Origin: Agriterribacter humi
GTDB lineage: Bacteria > Bacteroidota > Bacteroidia > Chitinophagales > Chitinophagaceae
DNA length: 64,000 bases
Direction: 5' to 3'
Assembly: GCF_009192765.1 (NCBI RefSeq)
Contig: NZ_VOHQ01000015.1
Span: 1 to 64,000, forward strand
This document shows, in pieces, positions 51,768 to 60,941 of the stretch. How positions within the stretch are numbered: the first letter of the stretch is position 1; each line of letters starts with the position of its first letter. The notes under the pieces are model-generated. The model was not told the DNA's origin, did no database searches, and saw only the letters and a list, made by a program, of their open reading frames with translations. A program made the translations under genes and the position numbers.

Positions 51768-52946
51768 TTATTTCGCCAGCTCAAGTCCGAATAGTAAGGG
51801 GGTGGCATTTACCAGGGCATGCAAAAGCGCCGCGTAAAAAACATTACCGGTTTTAAGGTACACATATCCATAAGCCCAGCCGCCGATGCTTGCCAGTCCA
51901 ACGAAAATAATGGAACCCGCATGCGCATGCACCAATCCAAAAACAACACTGGTAATAGCAAGCGCCGTATAAACACCCATTTGGGCTTTACCTGTTCTTT
52001 CCATACCATAAGCTGCAGCACAAAGCAATACTGTAACCAGCGCAGGGAACCATTGCATATCACCGTTTAATGAGTACCCGGTAAGCAGTGCAAGCGCCGT
52101 CAGGATTGCAAGTCCCCACATCCAGTATATCTTCCATGAACCTGATTGTCCAATACGTTTAGCCAGCATATTTTGCAGCAACCCCCGAAAAACCAGTTCT
52201 TCGAAAAGCGCAGTATGTAAAAAAATGCTCAGTGTTCTTCTTATGATTTTCTCAACGGATAAAAAATTAATGCTGTGCCGGCCTGATAACGCAATAAAAT
52301 GAAGAGCATACCCAATCACAAACGCAAAAGCATAAAAAGCAAGCCATACCCATAATGTAGTAAAAAGATATCTCCATTTAAAAAGAGGGTAAAAGCCCAC
52401 ATCGCGGATATGCCGCACCGTTACAAAGGCAAATACCGCCGACAGCATAACCGATATACGGTAAACGGAATCGAATCCGCTGCCATTAAAAGGCAGATTA
52501 GACGGCACGGCTTCAAAGAGTGTAACAGGAAAGAAATACAACACAAAAGTGATGAAATCAAGCCAGCCTGTTTTTTGAGCTTTATTTTTGTTTGCAGCAA
52601 ATAGCAATACCGGGAAAAAAAGAAGACAAGGAACAAGAAAAACGGTTCCCTGCAAAGGATTTTCCCCATTAATTGTTATATAACTGAAATACAGCAGCAC
52701 AAGCAACACAGGGAAAAGGAATATCAGCCGGATATCTCCTTTCATTTTTTCCCGCAGCCAGTCAGAAACTTCGGGTTTTCCTACAGAGCATAAAATAAAA
52801 TATAGTATAGCAAAATAGGGAAGCGCTATTAAGATATCAGAAAGGGGATTATTATTCCATGTAAAGCAAACAAACAATAAACACAATAAGACTGTATAAA
52901 TGCCGCTCCGGATTAACGACCTTTTGAATAATACCTGGGTTGTCAT
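51768..52946 (-). CDS. CPBP family intramembrane metalloprotease
   Basis: A 392-residue membrane protein with about ten hydrophobic helices. The C-terminal half has the CPBP/Abi motifs: EELVFRGLLQNML (EExxxR), LVHAHAGSIIFVGLASIGGW and LLHALVNATP (HxxxN/B). The N-terminal half is a set of extra helices not in the short family. CPBP enzymes are thought to cleave in the membrane, like Rce1; bacterial roles include bacteriocin self-immunity. Substrate unknown. It is followed by RuvX. Confidence 0.88.
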   Translation of the reverse strand: MTTQVLFKRSLIRSGIYTVLLCLLFVCFTWNNNPLSDILIALPYFAILYFILCSVGKPEVSDWLREKMKGDIRLIFLFPVLLVLLYFSYITINGENPLQGTVFLVPCLLFFPVLLFAANKNKAQKTGWLDFITFVLYFFPVTLFEAVPSNLPFNGSGFDSVYRISVMLSAVFAFVTVRHIRDVGFYPLFKWRYLFTTLWVWLAFYAFAFVIGYALHFIALSGRHSINFLSVEKIIRRTLSIFLHTALFEELVFRGLLQNMLAKRIGQSGSWKIYWMWGLAILTALALLTGYSLNGDMQWFPALVTVLLCAAAYGMERTGKAQMGVYTALAITSVVFGLVHAHAGSIIFVGLASIGGWAYGYVYLKTGNVFYAALLHALVNATPLLFGLELAK

Positions 52947-53082
52947 GTAAAAAAGGAGAGATTTAGGGATTGGCCGTCAAAGCGGACCATGGTATAAATA
53001 TCGGTTATTTTATGAGTATTCAAAAAATGTTTACCCCATAGCCAGGAAGATTTAAAAATCGGGAAATAAACCGGCAGGCACG

Positions 53083-54015
53083 TTACCTTAAAAAAATATC
53101 CCCGATCACGAAAATAGCAAATACTACGCTGGCTATACCATTGGCAGTCATAAATGCCACATTAACTTTCCGCAGGTCATCCGGCTTAACAATGGAGTGC
53201 TGGTAAATAAGCATACCCGCAAAAACAGATACCCCTATCCAGTACCATATACCAAAACCACCGTATACGCCCGCTGCAATAACGAGCAAAGCAGATAAAG
53301 CATGCATAACTTCAGATATCCGTAACGCACTCTTCTTACCCAATGCCACAGGAATGGAATAAAGATTTTGCGACTTATCAAATTCCTCATCCTGCAGGGC
53401 ATAAATGATATCAAAACCACTCACCCAAAAAAGAACGGTAAAAGAAAATAAAACCGGTAGCCAGTCAAATTGCCCCGTAACCGCCAGGTAAGCCCCAATA
53501 GGCGCCAGGCTTAATCCTAACCCCAGCACAATATGGCATAAAGGAGTAAAGCGTTTGGTATAACTATAACCCAATACTACAAACAGCGCCACAGGCGCTA
53601 AAAAGAAACAAAGCGTATTGATTAAAAAACAGCTAACCATAAACAGCACACACGACAATACCGTAAACAACAAAGCATGATTGGCCTTAATGATACCTGC
53701 AGGGATTTCTCTTATTGCCGTTCGCGGGTTCCTGGCATCAAAGCTCCTGTCTAAATACCGGTTAAAAGCCATGGCAGCACTGCGGGCAGTGATCATGCAA
53801 ACCAGAACAAGAAACAGTTTGATTAATAACTGACCTGACGATATATAAATCAAATTGCCGGAAGTATGCAATCCGGGCAAAGGCGTTCTGCTGTTATCCC
53901 TGACAATGAAATCTGTTTGAAGCACCCCCAGGAAAAAGCCAATCATTGCAAAAGGCATTGCAAAAATGGTATGGGAGAATTTGATCAGCGAAAGGTAATT
54001 CTTCACTTTGGTCAT
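53083..54015 (-). CDS. UbiA-family 4-hydroxybenzoate-type prenyltransferase
   Basis: A 310-residue membrane enzyme with about eight to nine helices. Both UbiA aspartate motifs are present: AMAFNRYLDRSFDARNPRT (NxxxDxxxD) and ALQDEEFDKSQNLYSIPVAL. IKFSHTIFAMPFAMIGFFLG marks the N-terminal helix. It attaches a polyprenyl chain to an aromatic ring in quinone synthesis. Bacteroidota usually make menaquinone; UbiA-like members are found in the futalosine route (MqnP), which is plausible here, but not shown by neighbours. The TrmH gene is 69 bp upstream on the same strand. Confidence 0.88.
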   Translation of the reverse strand: MTKVKNYLSLIKFSHTIFAMPFAMIGFFLGVLQTDFIVRDNSRTPLPGLHTSGNLIYISSGQLLIKLFLVLVCMITARSAAMAFNRYLDRSFDARNPRTAIREIPAGIIKANHALLFTVLSCVLFMVSCFLINTLCFFLAPVALFVVLGYSYTKRFTPLCHIVLGLGLSLAPIGAYLAVTGQFDWLPVLFSFTVLFWVSGFDIIYALQDEEFDKSQNLYSIPVALGKKSALRISEVMHALSALLVIAAGVYGGFGIWYWIGVSVFAGMLIYQHSIVKPDDLRKVNVAFMTANGIASVVFAIFVIGDIFLR

Positions 54016-54084
54016 GTTACAAAGTTATGAACAGTAAATGGAATTTACAGGTATGTATGTAAATGTGAGACTAAAAGCAAAAGC

Positions 54085-54651
54085 TTATAGCGGCATTTTT
54101 ACAGCTCCGTTTATCAGCTTTACCAGTTCCCACAACACAATTCCTGCTGCTACGGATATATTTAAAGAATGTTTTGTACCCGCTTGCGGTATTTCGATAC
54201 AGCCGTCACAAAGTTTCAATACTTCCGCATCTACCCCACCCACTTCGTTACCAAATATTACGGCAACTTTTTGCGTGGTATCGTTTCCTGCAAGTGTTGT
54301 CCAATTGAGTTTGTCTAATGCTATACTGCCTTCTGCCTGTTCTACCGCCCAAATCGCATATCCATTTCTTTTTAATGCGTATACTGCCTCCGTCGTAGAA
54401 GAATAGTACGACCAATGAACGGTTTCCGTTGCGCCCAATGCCGTTTTATGAATATCCCTGTGCGGCGGCCGGGGTGTATAGCCACAGAGACAAATGGATT
54501 CTATCAAAAAGGCATCAGCAGTACGAAAAACACTGCCCACATTGTGCATACTGCGCACATTATCCAGCACTGCCACTACAGGGCTTTTATCTGATTGTTT
54601 AAACTCTTCCACCGTTTTACGGTTCAGCTCATCCATGCTTAGTTTTCGCAT
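54085..54651 (-). CDS. SpoU/TrmH family RNA methyltransferase
   Basis: A 188-residue enzyme of the SPOUT superfamily. All three motifs are present: VRSMHNVGSVFRTADAF, VAVIFGNEVGGVDAEVL and EIPQAGTKHSLNISVAAGIV, which form the trefoil knot that binds S-adenosylmethionine. It methylates ribose 2'-OH in tRNA or rRNA; the target is not clear from sequence, since the short form lacks an extra RNA-binding domain. The gene is divergent from mutS, with a repeat-rich 363-bp spacer. Confidence 0.92.
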   Translation of the reverse strand: MRKLSMDELNRKTVEEFKQSDKSPVVAVLDNVRSMHNVGSVFRTADAFLIESICLCGYTPRPPHRDIHKTALGATETVHWSYYSSTTEAVYALKRNGYAIWAVEQAEGSIALDKLNWTTLAGNDTTQKVAVIFGNEVGGVDAEVLKLCDGCIEIPQAGTKHSLNISVAAGIVLWELVKLINGAVKMPL

Positions 54652-54696
54652 GGCGCAAAGATAACGGGGATTGAAAAAATTTGAGATAGGAGATTT

Positions 54697-54960
54697 GGTT
54701 CAGGTTGCAGGTTGCAGGTTTCAGGAATATCCGTTTCAATTTGAGCTATCATTTATTAGTTGTGGTTTATTTTTGTACCGCGTTTCGAATTTGAAACTTT
54801 CAGCCATTACCTACACTGTTGTTCGCTTTTATTCAATAGTTGAAGTGGGAAGAACCTATGCCTGAGGTTGTCATTAAGCACCGCCCCTCTCCACGCGTGG
54901 AGAGGGACTGAGGGTGAGGGGTTCTTGTTTTTTGCTATTTGGTGCTTTGCATTCCCCGGA
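54697..54960. repeat. Repeat-rich spacer before mutS, copy F with a 22-bp palindrome
   Basis: From 54697 it starts with GGTTGCAGGTTGCAGGTTTC, followed by unclear sequence. At 54885-54906 CCCTCTCCACG/CGTGGAGAGGG forms a perfect 22-bp palindrome, with a GAGGGTGAGGGG tail. GGTTCTTGTTTTTTGCTATT and GGTGCTTTGCATTCC then follow, as in copies D and G (reverse of A, C, E). An ORF extending mutS upstream to 54868 would run through this palindrome and is an artefact. Confidence 0.55.
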
Positions 54961-55014
54961 ATTTCAACATTCGCTCTTTATTTGCCATGCAGTTCCTTAT
55001 TTTTGCCCTCCTGT

Positions 55015-57621
55015 ATGGCAAAAGCAAGTTCAGATACACCATTAATGCAGCAACACCGGGCTATCAAACAAAAATACCCCGATGCTATATTATTGTTTCG
55101 TGTAGGTGATTTTTATGAAACCTTTGGCGAAGATGCCATTATCACTTCCCGCGTACTGGGCATTACTTTAACTAAAAGAAACAACGGGGCCGCAACTTCA
55201 TCCGAGCTCGCAGGTTTTCCGCACCATGCCTTAGATACTTATTTGCACAAATTAGTTAAAGCCGGTTACCGGGTAGCCATATGCGACCAGTTGGAAGACC
55301 CCAAACAGGCCAAAGGCATAGTGAAACGTGGCGTAACGGAAATGGTTACCCCCGGCATAGCCACCAACGATAAACTGCTGGAGCATAACAGCAATAATTT
55401 TTTAGCCGGCGTTTACTTCGGTGAAAATATAATTGGTACTTCTTTTCTTGATATTTCTACAGGTGAGTTTTTTGTGGCGGAAGGCAATGCAGAGTATGCT
55501 GATAAACTGTTGCAAAGTCTCAAACCGGCTGAAGTTGTTTTTCAACGGAGTTTTCAGAAACAGTTTAAAGAAACGTTTGGCGCAAAGTTTTACACCTATA
55601 CACTAGAAAGTTGGTTATTCGACAAGTCGTATGCGGCAGAATGCTTACTGAAACATTTTGGAACGCATTCCCTTAAAGGTTTTGGTATTGAAGATATGCA
55701 TGCCGGCATTGTGGCGGCAGGCGCCGTATTGCACTATCTTAAGGATACCGAACACCCCAACCTGCAGCATATTACTTCGGTGCAGCGCATTGATAAGGAC
55801 GACCATTTGTGGATGGACCGTTTTACTATACGTAATCTTGAATTGCTGGGGAACAGTTCAGACAGCAGCCAGACCTTACAAAAAGTAATGGACAATACGG
55901 TTTCGCCTATGGGCGCCCGTTTGATGAAGCGATGGATTGTGCTGCCGCTCAAAGATATCAGCCGCATTAATGAAAGACTGAACCTGGTAGAATATTTTAT
56001 TAAAGACACAGATTCCAGGAATATGGTGGCCCAGCATATTAAACAATGTGGCGATGTAGAACGCTTAGTGAGTAAAATTCCCATTAAGAAGATCAACCCC
56101 AGGGAAATTAAACAGATCGCCCGGGGGTTACAGCATATTGAGCAAATAAAAACCATTTGCATCAACAGCAGCAATGACTACCTGAAACGGTTAGCCGACG
56201 GGCTCAATCCATGTCATTATATTGCTGAAAAGATCAATAAAGAGATCATTGATAATCCTCCGGCTCAATCCAATAAAGGAAATATTATTAATAAAGCCGT
56301 ACATGCGGAGTTAGACGAATTGCGCAGTATTGCTACCGGCGGAAAAGAATATTTGCTGGAACTACAGCAAAAAGAAACACAAGCCACAGGCATTTCCTCC
56401 CTTAAAGTGGGGTTTAATAATGTATTTGGCTATTACCTTGAAGTGACCAATGTTCACAAAAGCAAAGTGCCGGAAAACTGGATCCGCAAACAAACACTTA
56501 CTAACGCCGAGCGCTATATTACACCTGAATTAAAACATTATGAAGAAAAGATTACCGGTGCGGAGGATAAGATATTCCAGATAGAGCTCGAACTCTATGA
56601 TAAATTACTATTGGAACTGCAGGACTATATCGCCCCTATGCAGGTAAATGGCAATACGCTGGCGATATTGGATTGCCTGATCTGTTTTGCCAATAATGCC
56701 TTACAATACAACTACAAAAAACCCCAACTGCACGATGGCCGTTTGCTTGAGCTAAAAGAAAGCCGTCACCCTGTAATAGAACGCAACCTTCCTGCGGGTG
56801 AACAATACATTGCCAACGACATTGTGCTTGATCCTGAAGACCAGCAGATCATCATACTTACCGGTCCTAATATGAGTGGCAAGAGCGCCCTGCTGCGGCA
56901 AACCGCCCTTATTACATTAATGGCGCATACCGGAAGCTTTGTGCCCGCCGCCAGCGCACATATACCGGTAACCGATAAAATATTTACAAGAGTTGGCGCA
57001 TCGGATAACCTGAGTGCGGGCGAATCTACCTTTATGGTGGAGATGAATGAAACGGCAAGCATCATCAATAATATTTCCCCGGCAAGTTTGATTTTACTTG
57101 ATGAGATAGGACGGGGCACTTCTACCTATGATGGCATTTCCATTGCATGGAGCATTGCTGAATTTTTACACAATTCACCATTTGCACCCAAAACATTGTT
57201 TGCCACGCATTACCATGAACTGAATGAACTGGAAAATAAATTGTCCCGGGTAAAAAACTATCACATCACCAATAAAGAAGCAGGAAACAAGGTGATCTTC
57301 CTGCGAAAATTAGCGCCGGGTGGCAGTACACACAGTTTTGGTATTCATGTAGCCAAAATGGCGGGCATGCCTCCATCCTTAATTGACCGCGCCAACACCA
57401 TTTTAAAACAGTTAGAGGATAAGCACGCCGATAATAACGGCAATGCGGTAACCCAGGCCGTAAAACAGCTATCCGCTCCTCAGTTGCAACTTTCTATTTT
57501 TGATATTCATACCGAAACTTTTCAGAACATCAGGCAAATATTAGAAACCCTCGACATTAACCGGCTTACCCCGGTGGAAGCACTGTTAAAATTGAATGAG
57601 ATAAAGAATCTATTGAAATAA
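55015..57621 (+). CDS. mutS: DNA mismatch repair protein MutS
   Basis: An 868-residue MutS, start at ATG 55015 (MAKASSDTPLMQQH). The mismatch-binding motif GDFYETF with Phe33 and Glu35 is at the N terminus. The ATPase has Walker A GPNMSGKSALLRQ, ASDNLSAGESTFMVEMNE, Walker B LILLDEIGRGTSTYDG and ATHYHELNEL. It recognises base mismatches and starts repair together with MutL. Length is usual. The upstream spacer is repeat-derived. A hairpin follows at 57622-57656. Expected constitutive expression. Confidence 0.97.
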   Translation: MAKASSDTPLMQQHRAIKQKYPDAILLFRVGDFYETFGEDAIITSRVLGITLTKRNNGAATSSELAGFPHHALDTYLHKLVKAGYRVAICDQLEDPKQAKGIVKRGVTEMVTPGIATNDKLLEHNSNNFLAGVYFGENIIGTSFLDISTGEFFVAEGNAEYADKLLQSLKPAEVVFQRSFQKQFKETFGAKFYTYTLESWLFDKSYAAECLLKHFGTHSLKGFGIEDMHAGIVAAGAVLHYLKDTEHPNLQHITSVQRIDKDDHLWMDRFTIRNLELLGNSSDSSQTLQKVMDNTVSPMGARLMKRWIVLPLKDISRINERLNLVEYFIKDTDSRNMVAQHIKQCGDVERLVSKIPIKKINPREIKQIARGLQHIEQIKTICINSSNDYLKRLADGLNPCHYIAEKINKEIIDNPPAQSNKGNIINKAVHAELDELRSIATGGKEYLLELQQKETQATGISSLKVGFNNVFGYYLEVTNVHKSKVPENWIRKQTLTNAERYITPELKHYEEKITGAEDKIFQIELELYDKLLLELQDYIAPMQVNGNTLAILDCLICFANNALQYNYKKPQLHDGRLLELKESRHPVIERNLPAGEQYIANDIVLDPEDQQIIILTGPNMSGKSALLRQTALITLMAHTGSFVPAASAHIPVTDKIFTRVGASDNLSAGESTFMVEMNETASIINNISPASLILLDEIGRGTSTYDGISIAWSIAEFLHNSPFAPKTLFATHYHELNELENKLSRVKNYHITNKEAGNKVIFLRKLAPGGSTHSFGIHVAKMAGMPPSLIDRANTILKQLEDKHADNNGNAVTQAVKQLSAPQLQLSIFDIHTETFQNIRQILETLDINRLTPVEALLKLNEIKNLLK

Positions 57622-57656
57622 CAGACAGGAATGTAAAGTTTATCATTCCCGGTCTG
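57622..57656. terminator. Hairpin after mutS (weak terminator candidate)
   Basis: CAGAC (57622) pairs with GTCTG (57656) and GGAATG (57628-57633) with CATTCC (57644-57649), with a 10-base loop. No T-run follows, so it may only stabilise the 3' end or mark transcript end by other means. Confidence 0.35.
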
Positions 57657-57735
57657 CAATTCACTCATCGAAAAAAATTGGAGCGAATCCTTCTTACCGA
57701 TATTTTCGCTACCGGTTTACCCCCTACCCCACCCC

Positions 57736-57936
57736 ATGAGATTTGTATTATACAGATATAAAGAAACTTCTAAAGGAAGAGCAGTGCAATATGTAAAGGA
57801 AGTAAAAAGCAGAAAACTCTTCTTTTCAACACTGGTTTATGATGCAAAACGGTTCCCGTTTATTAAAGCAATCGCACTTTCTTTACGATACAGGGTATCA
57901 TGGATACATGAAAAACACCTTCGTGGCAATCTGTAG
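57736..57936 (+). CDS. Small basic ORF, 66 residues, unknown
   Basis: The sequence MRFVLYRYKETSKGRAVQYV... SRKLFFSTLVYDAKRFPFIK... IHEKHLRGNL is basic and has no motif I recognise. It starts with ATG after an AC-rich stretch (ACCCCACCCCATG) and lies between mutS and the repeat mosaic at 57940. The composition is plausible for a real protein, but it could also be a chance ORF. No partner. Confidence 0.35.
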   Translation: MRFVLYRYKETSKGRAVQYVKEVKSRKLFFSTLVYDAKRFPFIKAIALSLRYRVSWIHEKHLRGNL

Positions 57937-57939
57937 AGG

Positions 57940-58285
57940 TATCAGCAGTCAGGCATCAGCTATCAGGTGAATAGCTACTAACGATAGAACTCTTCTTTGA
58001 CCTCTCCCTTTTCACTTCTATTTTTAGTTTGTAGTTTATGGTTGCATTTCGCCTGGGGTTTGAAATTTATCCGCCACGGCGGACAGGCTTGCCTGCCGCA
58101 GGCAGGTTTGATTTTTGTGATTTGGTCTTGATGCTTTGCAATCAGAGCCGTCAGGTATCAGGTGAGTTACTACTGACACTAGAATAAATCCTCCTTCTTT
58201 TTCACCTCTCACTTCTCACCTTTCTCTTCTCCCTCGGATTTGATTCTTTGTATTTTTTGGGTTCTTGCTTTTTGGTTCTTGCATT
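57940..58285. repeat. Intergenic repeat mosaic, copy G (most complete double hairpin)
   Basis: It fills the spacer before the stop of the YdjC-like gene. The core at 58070-58106 has TCCGCCACGGCGGA, CAGGCTTG and CCTGCCGCAGGCAGG, two adjacent hairpins. Left of it is AGTTTATGGTTGCATTTCGC; right of it GATTTGGTCTTGATGCTTTG, GGTTCTTGCTTTTTGGTTC and TTGCATTTT. GTCAGGCATCAGCTATCAGG and GTCAGGTATCAGG words appear twice. It is the reverse of copies A, C and E. No gene is credible. Confidence 0.7.
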
Positions 58286-59287
58286 TTATTTCACATTGTT
58301 TCTCCGCTCAATCATTTCCCTCCAGGTAGTAAGAATAATGCCTTCTTTTTCAATAAATTTTTTCAATGCCGGATCCATCATGGCTAAGTAATCACCCCTG
58401 CGGGTTGGTCCCGAATCGGATATATGCTGAAATGTTTCAGAAGTATTGGTGCAATGCATAATGATCATGGTAATGCCCGGTTGAAGTGATTTCAGCACTT
58501 CAGTATATTTTTGTGTTTTATAAGACTGTAATTTTTTATCATCCGCATATATATCGGGTGAGGGTTTCCAGCTATAGCTGTCGTTGTAAAGGTCATCCAA
58601 TACAGGTAACCCCGCATTCCATAAAGTTTTACCCGTTTCGCGGGCCATTTTCATATCGGCTGAAGTATTTTTTAATTCCTGTGCAATTAAAGTATTGTGC
58701 CCGCCCGGAAACATTACCGGAATTTTATACTCTATACCTACTTTAATATAGCGTTCAATAAAAGCCGGCGTGGCAAACAAAGTTCCCATATGCGAATCAA
58801 GATGAGTAGGTTCAAAACCCATTGTTCGCGCTCTTTCAACCTGCGCTCTTATTTCAGTTTCCACTTCATCTGCACTGGCATGCTTCACCACATCGGCCAC
58901 ACCACGCCACATGGCTCCTTCAGTGTCTACCAGCCCCGGTGTTTTTGGCTTTCCGCTCAAAGGTCCCCAGCGGTAATCCTTCCATTCGGAAGTTAAGGTA
59001 AGATGCAGGCCCGCATCTAACCCCGGATGTTCTTTCATATAATGCACAAAGCCGGGTACCCAGGGACAGGGCATCATAACACTGCAGGAGTTAGCAACGC
59101 CTTTTGTCATGGCCTCAATGCCGCCGATGTTTGAATCGTACGACATACCCATATCATCAATATGCAGGATGATGATTTTAGCGCCTTTCGGGTATCCTAA
59201 TTTTTCGGCATAAGTAGCTTCAGTCTGTGCCGTTAACATCTGCACCTGAAATGCCAGCATCAAAAGAGAGACTATAAATTTCATCAT
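58286..59287 (-). CDS. YdjC/ChbG-like deacetylase, exported
   Basis: A 333-residue enzyme, start at ATG 59287 giving a signal peptide (FIVSLLMLAFQVQMLTAQ). The YdjC metal site is visible: IILHIDDMGMSYDSN with the Asp pair, AGLHLTLTSEWKDYRWG, and PTHLDSHMGTLF with the His/Asp. ITMIIMHCTNTSE and YLAMMDPALKKFIEKEGIIL follow. ChbG/YdjC enzymes remove N-acetyl groups from chito- or other oligosaccharides. Here it is exported, which is unusual for the E. coli type. It may act with the PIG-L or GH genes, but is not close to them. Confidence 0.87.
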   Translation of the reverse strand: MMKFIVSLLMLAFQVQMLTAQTEATYAEKLGYPKGAKIIILHIDDMGMSYDSNIGGIEAMTKGVANSCSVMMPCPWVPGFVHYMKEHPGLDAGLHLTLTSEWKDYRWGPLSGKPKTPGLVDTEGAMWRGVADVVKHASADEVETEIRAQVERARTMGFEPTHLDSHMGTLFATPAFIERYIKVGIEYKIPVMFPGGHNTLIAQELKNTSADMKMARETGKTLWNAGLPVLDDLYNDSYSWKPSPDIYADDKKLQSYKTQKYTEVLKSLQPGITMIIMHCTNTSETFQHISDSGPTRRGDYLAMMDPALKKFIEKEGIILTTWREMIERRNNVK

Positions 59288-59422
59288 TATTTTTTTTGTT
59301 ATGAAAGATACGCAACTGAGAGATAAGAAATAATCAGGTATACTCATGGGCCGTATTCCAATTTCCGTTGGCTTATACAATGAGCACCTCATATCTGAAA
59401 CCTGAGACCTGCAACCTGAACC

Positions 59423-60043
59423 TTACTTCCTCAAATACTTCCAGTTCCTTATTTTACCTTCTTCCACCCATTCCAGCATATCGGATATCCGTTTGTTTCG
59501 TGTGGGTTCGGTTTTGGCTCCGGTTATCCATTCAATATATTCCTTTTTCCGGCCGGGACTGAATGCTTCGAAATTACTCCATGCCTTTTTATTTTTCTTA
59601 AGGGCCTTTATCATATAGTCGGGGGCCTCAATGGCTTTTACCGCTGCAGCAGGCTTTGTCCTTGAAGGCAGTTTCACCCCTTCCTTATTAAGTTTTGCTG
59701 CTTCTTTAATATAAGACATCAATATTTTATCCGAAGGCAGATCACTTATACTTTCAATCCGTCCCAAATGCCCCATTGCTGTGCGTTCCTGTAATGCAAA
59801 TAATTTGTGGGGGTCTTTCATTACCGATGCTTTCCAAAAACCAAAAGCGCAATGTTTTTTAAAAGACGCCATGCTGCATAGTATTGAACCATTGTATTCA
59901 AAATGCGGAAAACTCCATTTCACCGTTTCCTGCACACCGGGGCACGCAATATGTACAAGTTCACGCAAATGATTTAAAATGGGTTGTGCAAACCTTTCAG
60001 CGTTCATTATATATGCATCAATTCGTTTGTCGGTAAGCGGCAT
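59423..60043 (-). CDS. YdeI/OmpD-associated family protein
   Basis: A 206-residue protein, start MPLTDKRIDAYIMNAERFAQ at ATG 60043. The N-terminal two-thirds is a DUF1801-like fold (VQETVKWSFPHFEYNGSILC; FKKHCAFGFWKASV). The C-terminal part is the YdeI/OmdA domain: PDYMIKALKKNKKAWSNFEA, FSPGRKKEYIEWITGAKTEP and TRNKRISDMLEWVEEGKIRN. Its role is unclear; some members relate to bacteriocin or peptide resistance. Single gene. Confidence 0.9.
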   Translation of the reverse strand: MPLTDKRIDAYIMNAERFAQPILNHLRELVHIACPGVQETVKWSFPHFEYNGSILCSMASFKKHCAFGFWKASVMKDPHKLFALQERTAMGHLGRIESISDLPSDKILMSYIKEAAKLNKEGVKLPSRTKPAAAVKAIEAPDYMIKALKKNKKAWSNFEAFSPGRKKEYIEWITGAKTEPTRNKRISDMLEWVEEGKIRNWKYLRK

Positions 60044-60161
60044 ATTCAATGATTTAAAATTGACAATATTTTTCCGCATACATAGGTAGCTGGTTAATAG
60101 CGCAGCTATTGATTTGTTGCATCACTAAAGAAAAAACTAAACCAGCAAGAGCGTTGAAGGT

Positions 60162-60923
60162 CTATTTCTTATCCAAAAAAGGTTTCAGTATATCAATGGG
60201 TATTGGAAAAATAGTGGTTGAATTGTTTTCTGTGGCAATTTCACGCAGGGTTTGAAGATAGCGCAGTGTTAAAGCGCTTGGCTCATTTGACAATATTTTT
60301 GCGGCATCGGCCAGCCGTTGTGAAGCCTGGAACTCACCTTCAGCAGCAATTACCTTACTTCTCCGTTCTCTCTCAGCCTCCGCCTGTTTGGCCATAGCCC
60401 TTTGCATTTCCTGGGGAAGGTCTATTTGTTTTACTTCCACATTCGATACTTTAACGCCCCAGGGCTCCGTATGCATATCAATGATCTGCTGGAGTTTTAT
60501 ATTTATTTTTTCGCGCTGCGAAAGCAGATCATCCAGTTCCGACTGTCCCAGAACACTCCGCAGTGTAGTTTGCGAAAACTGCGAGGTAGCCATCAGGTAA
60601 TTTTCAACAGCCACTATAGCCTTTTGCGGCTCTACCACCCGGCAATACACTACCGCGCTTACTTTAACCGAAACATTATCCTGTGTAATAATATCCTGTG
60701 TAGGCACATCCATCACCACCACACGGAGACTCACCTTTACCATTTTATCTATAATAGGAATGAGTATAATCAATCCCGGACCCTTTACACCATCGCCGCC
60801 AATTAAACGGCCAAGCCTGAAAATAACACCTCTTTCATATTCGCGTAATATACGGATGGAATTGGCGAGAATGATGATCGCGAAAAACACAATCACAATA
60901 AGTGCCACGGGAATCTGTTGCAT
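60162..60923 (-). CDS. Slipin (SPFH/band-7 family)
   Basis: A 253-residue membrane protein. An N-terminal helix ([20 protein letters not shown]) is followed by the SPFH domain: [60 protein letters not shown] and [18 protein letters not shown] charged coiled-coil ([19 protein letters not shown]) ends it. Slipins form large membrane assemblies. It pairs with the NfeD gene, 18 bp upstream on the same strand, a widely conserved operon in bacteria and archaea. The NfeD protease of such pairs can cleave the slipin C terminus. Confidence 0.95.
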   Translation of the reverse strand: MQQIPVALIVIVFFAIIILANSIRILREYERGVIFRLGRLIGGDGVKGPGLIILIPIIDKMVKVSLRVVVMDVPTQDIITQDNVSVKVSAVVYCRVVEPQKAIVAVENYLMATSQFSQTTLRSVLGQSELDDLLSQREKINIKLQQIIDMHTEPWGVKVSNVEVKQIDLPQEMQRAMAKQAEAERERRSKVIAAEGEFQASQRLADAAKILSNEPSALTLRYLQTLREIATENNSTTIFPIPIDILKPFLDKK

Positions 60924-60941
60924 AGACTTTATTTTTAAGGA

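Noticed and set aside
54868-55014. Upstream extension of mutS by 49 codons
   Set aside because: It runs through the spacer repeat and the 22-bp palindrome, and the residues do not resemble any MutS N terminus. ATG 55015 gives the standard start.
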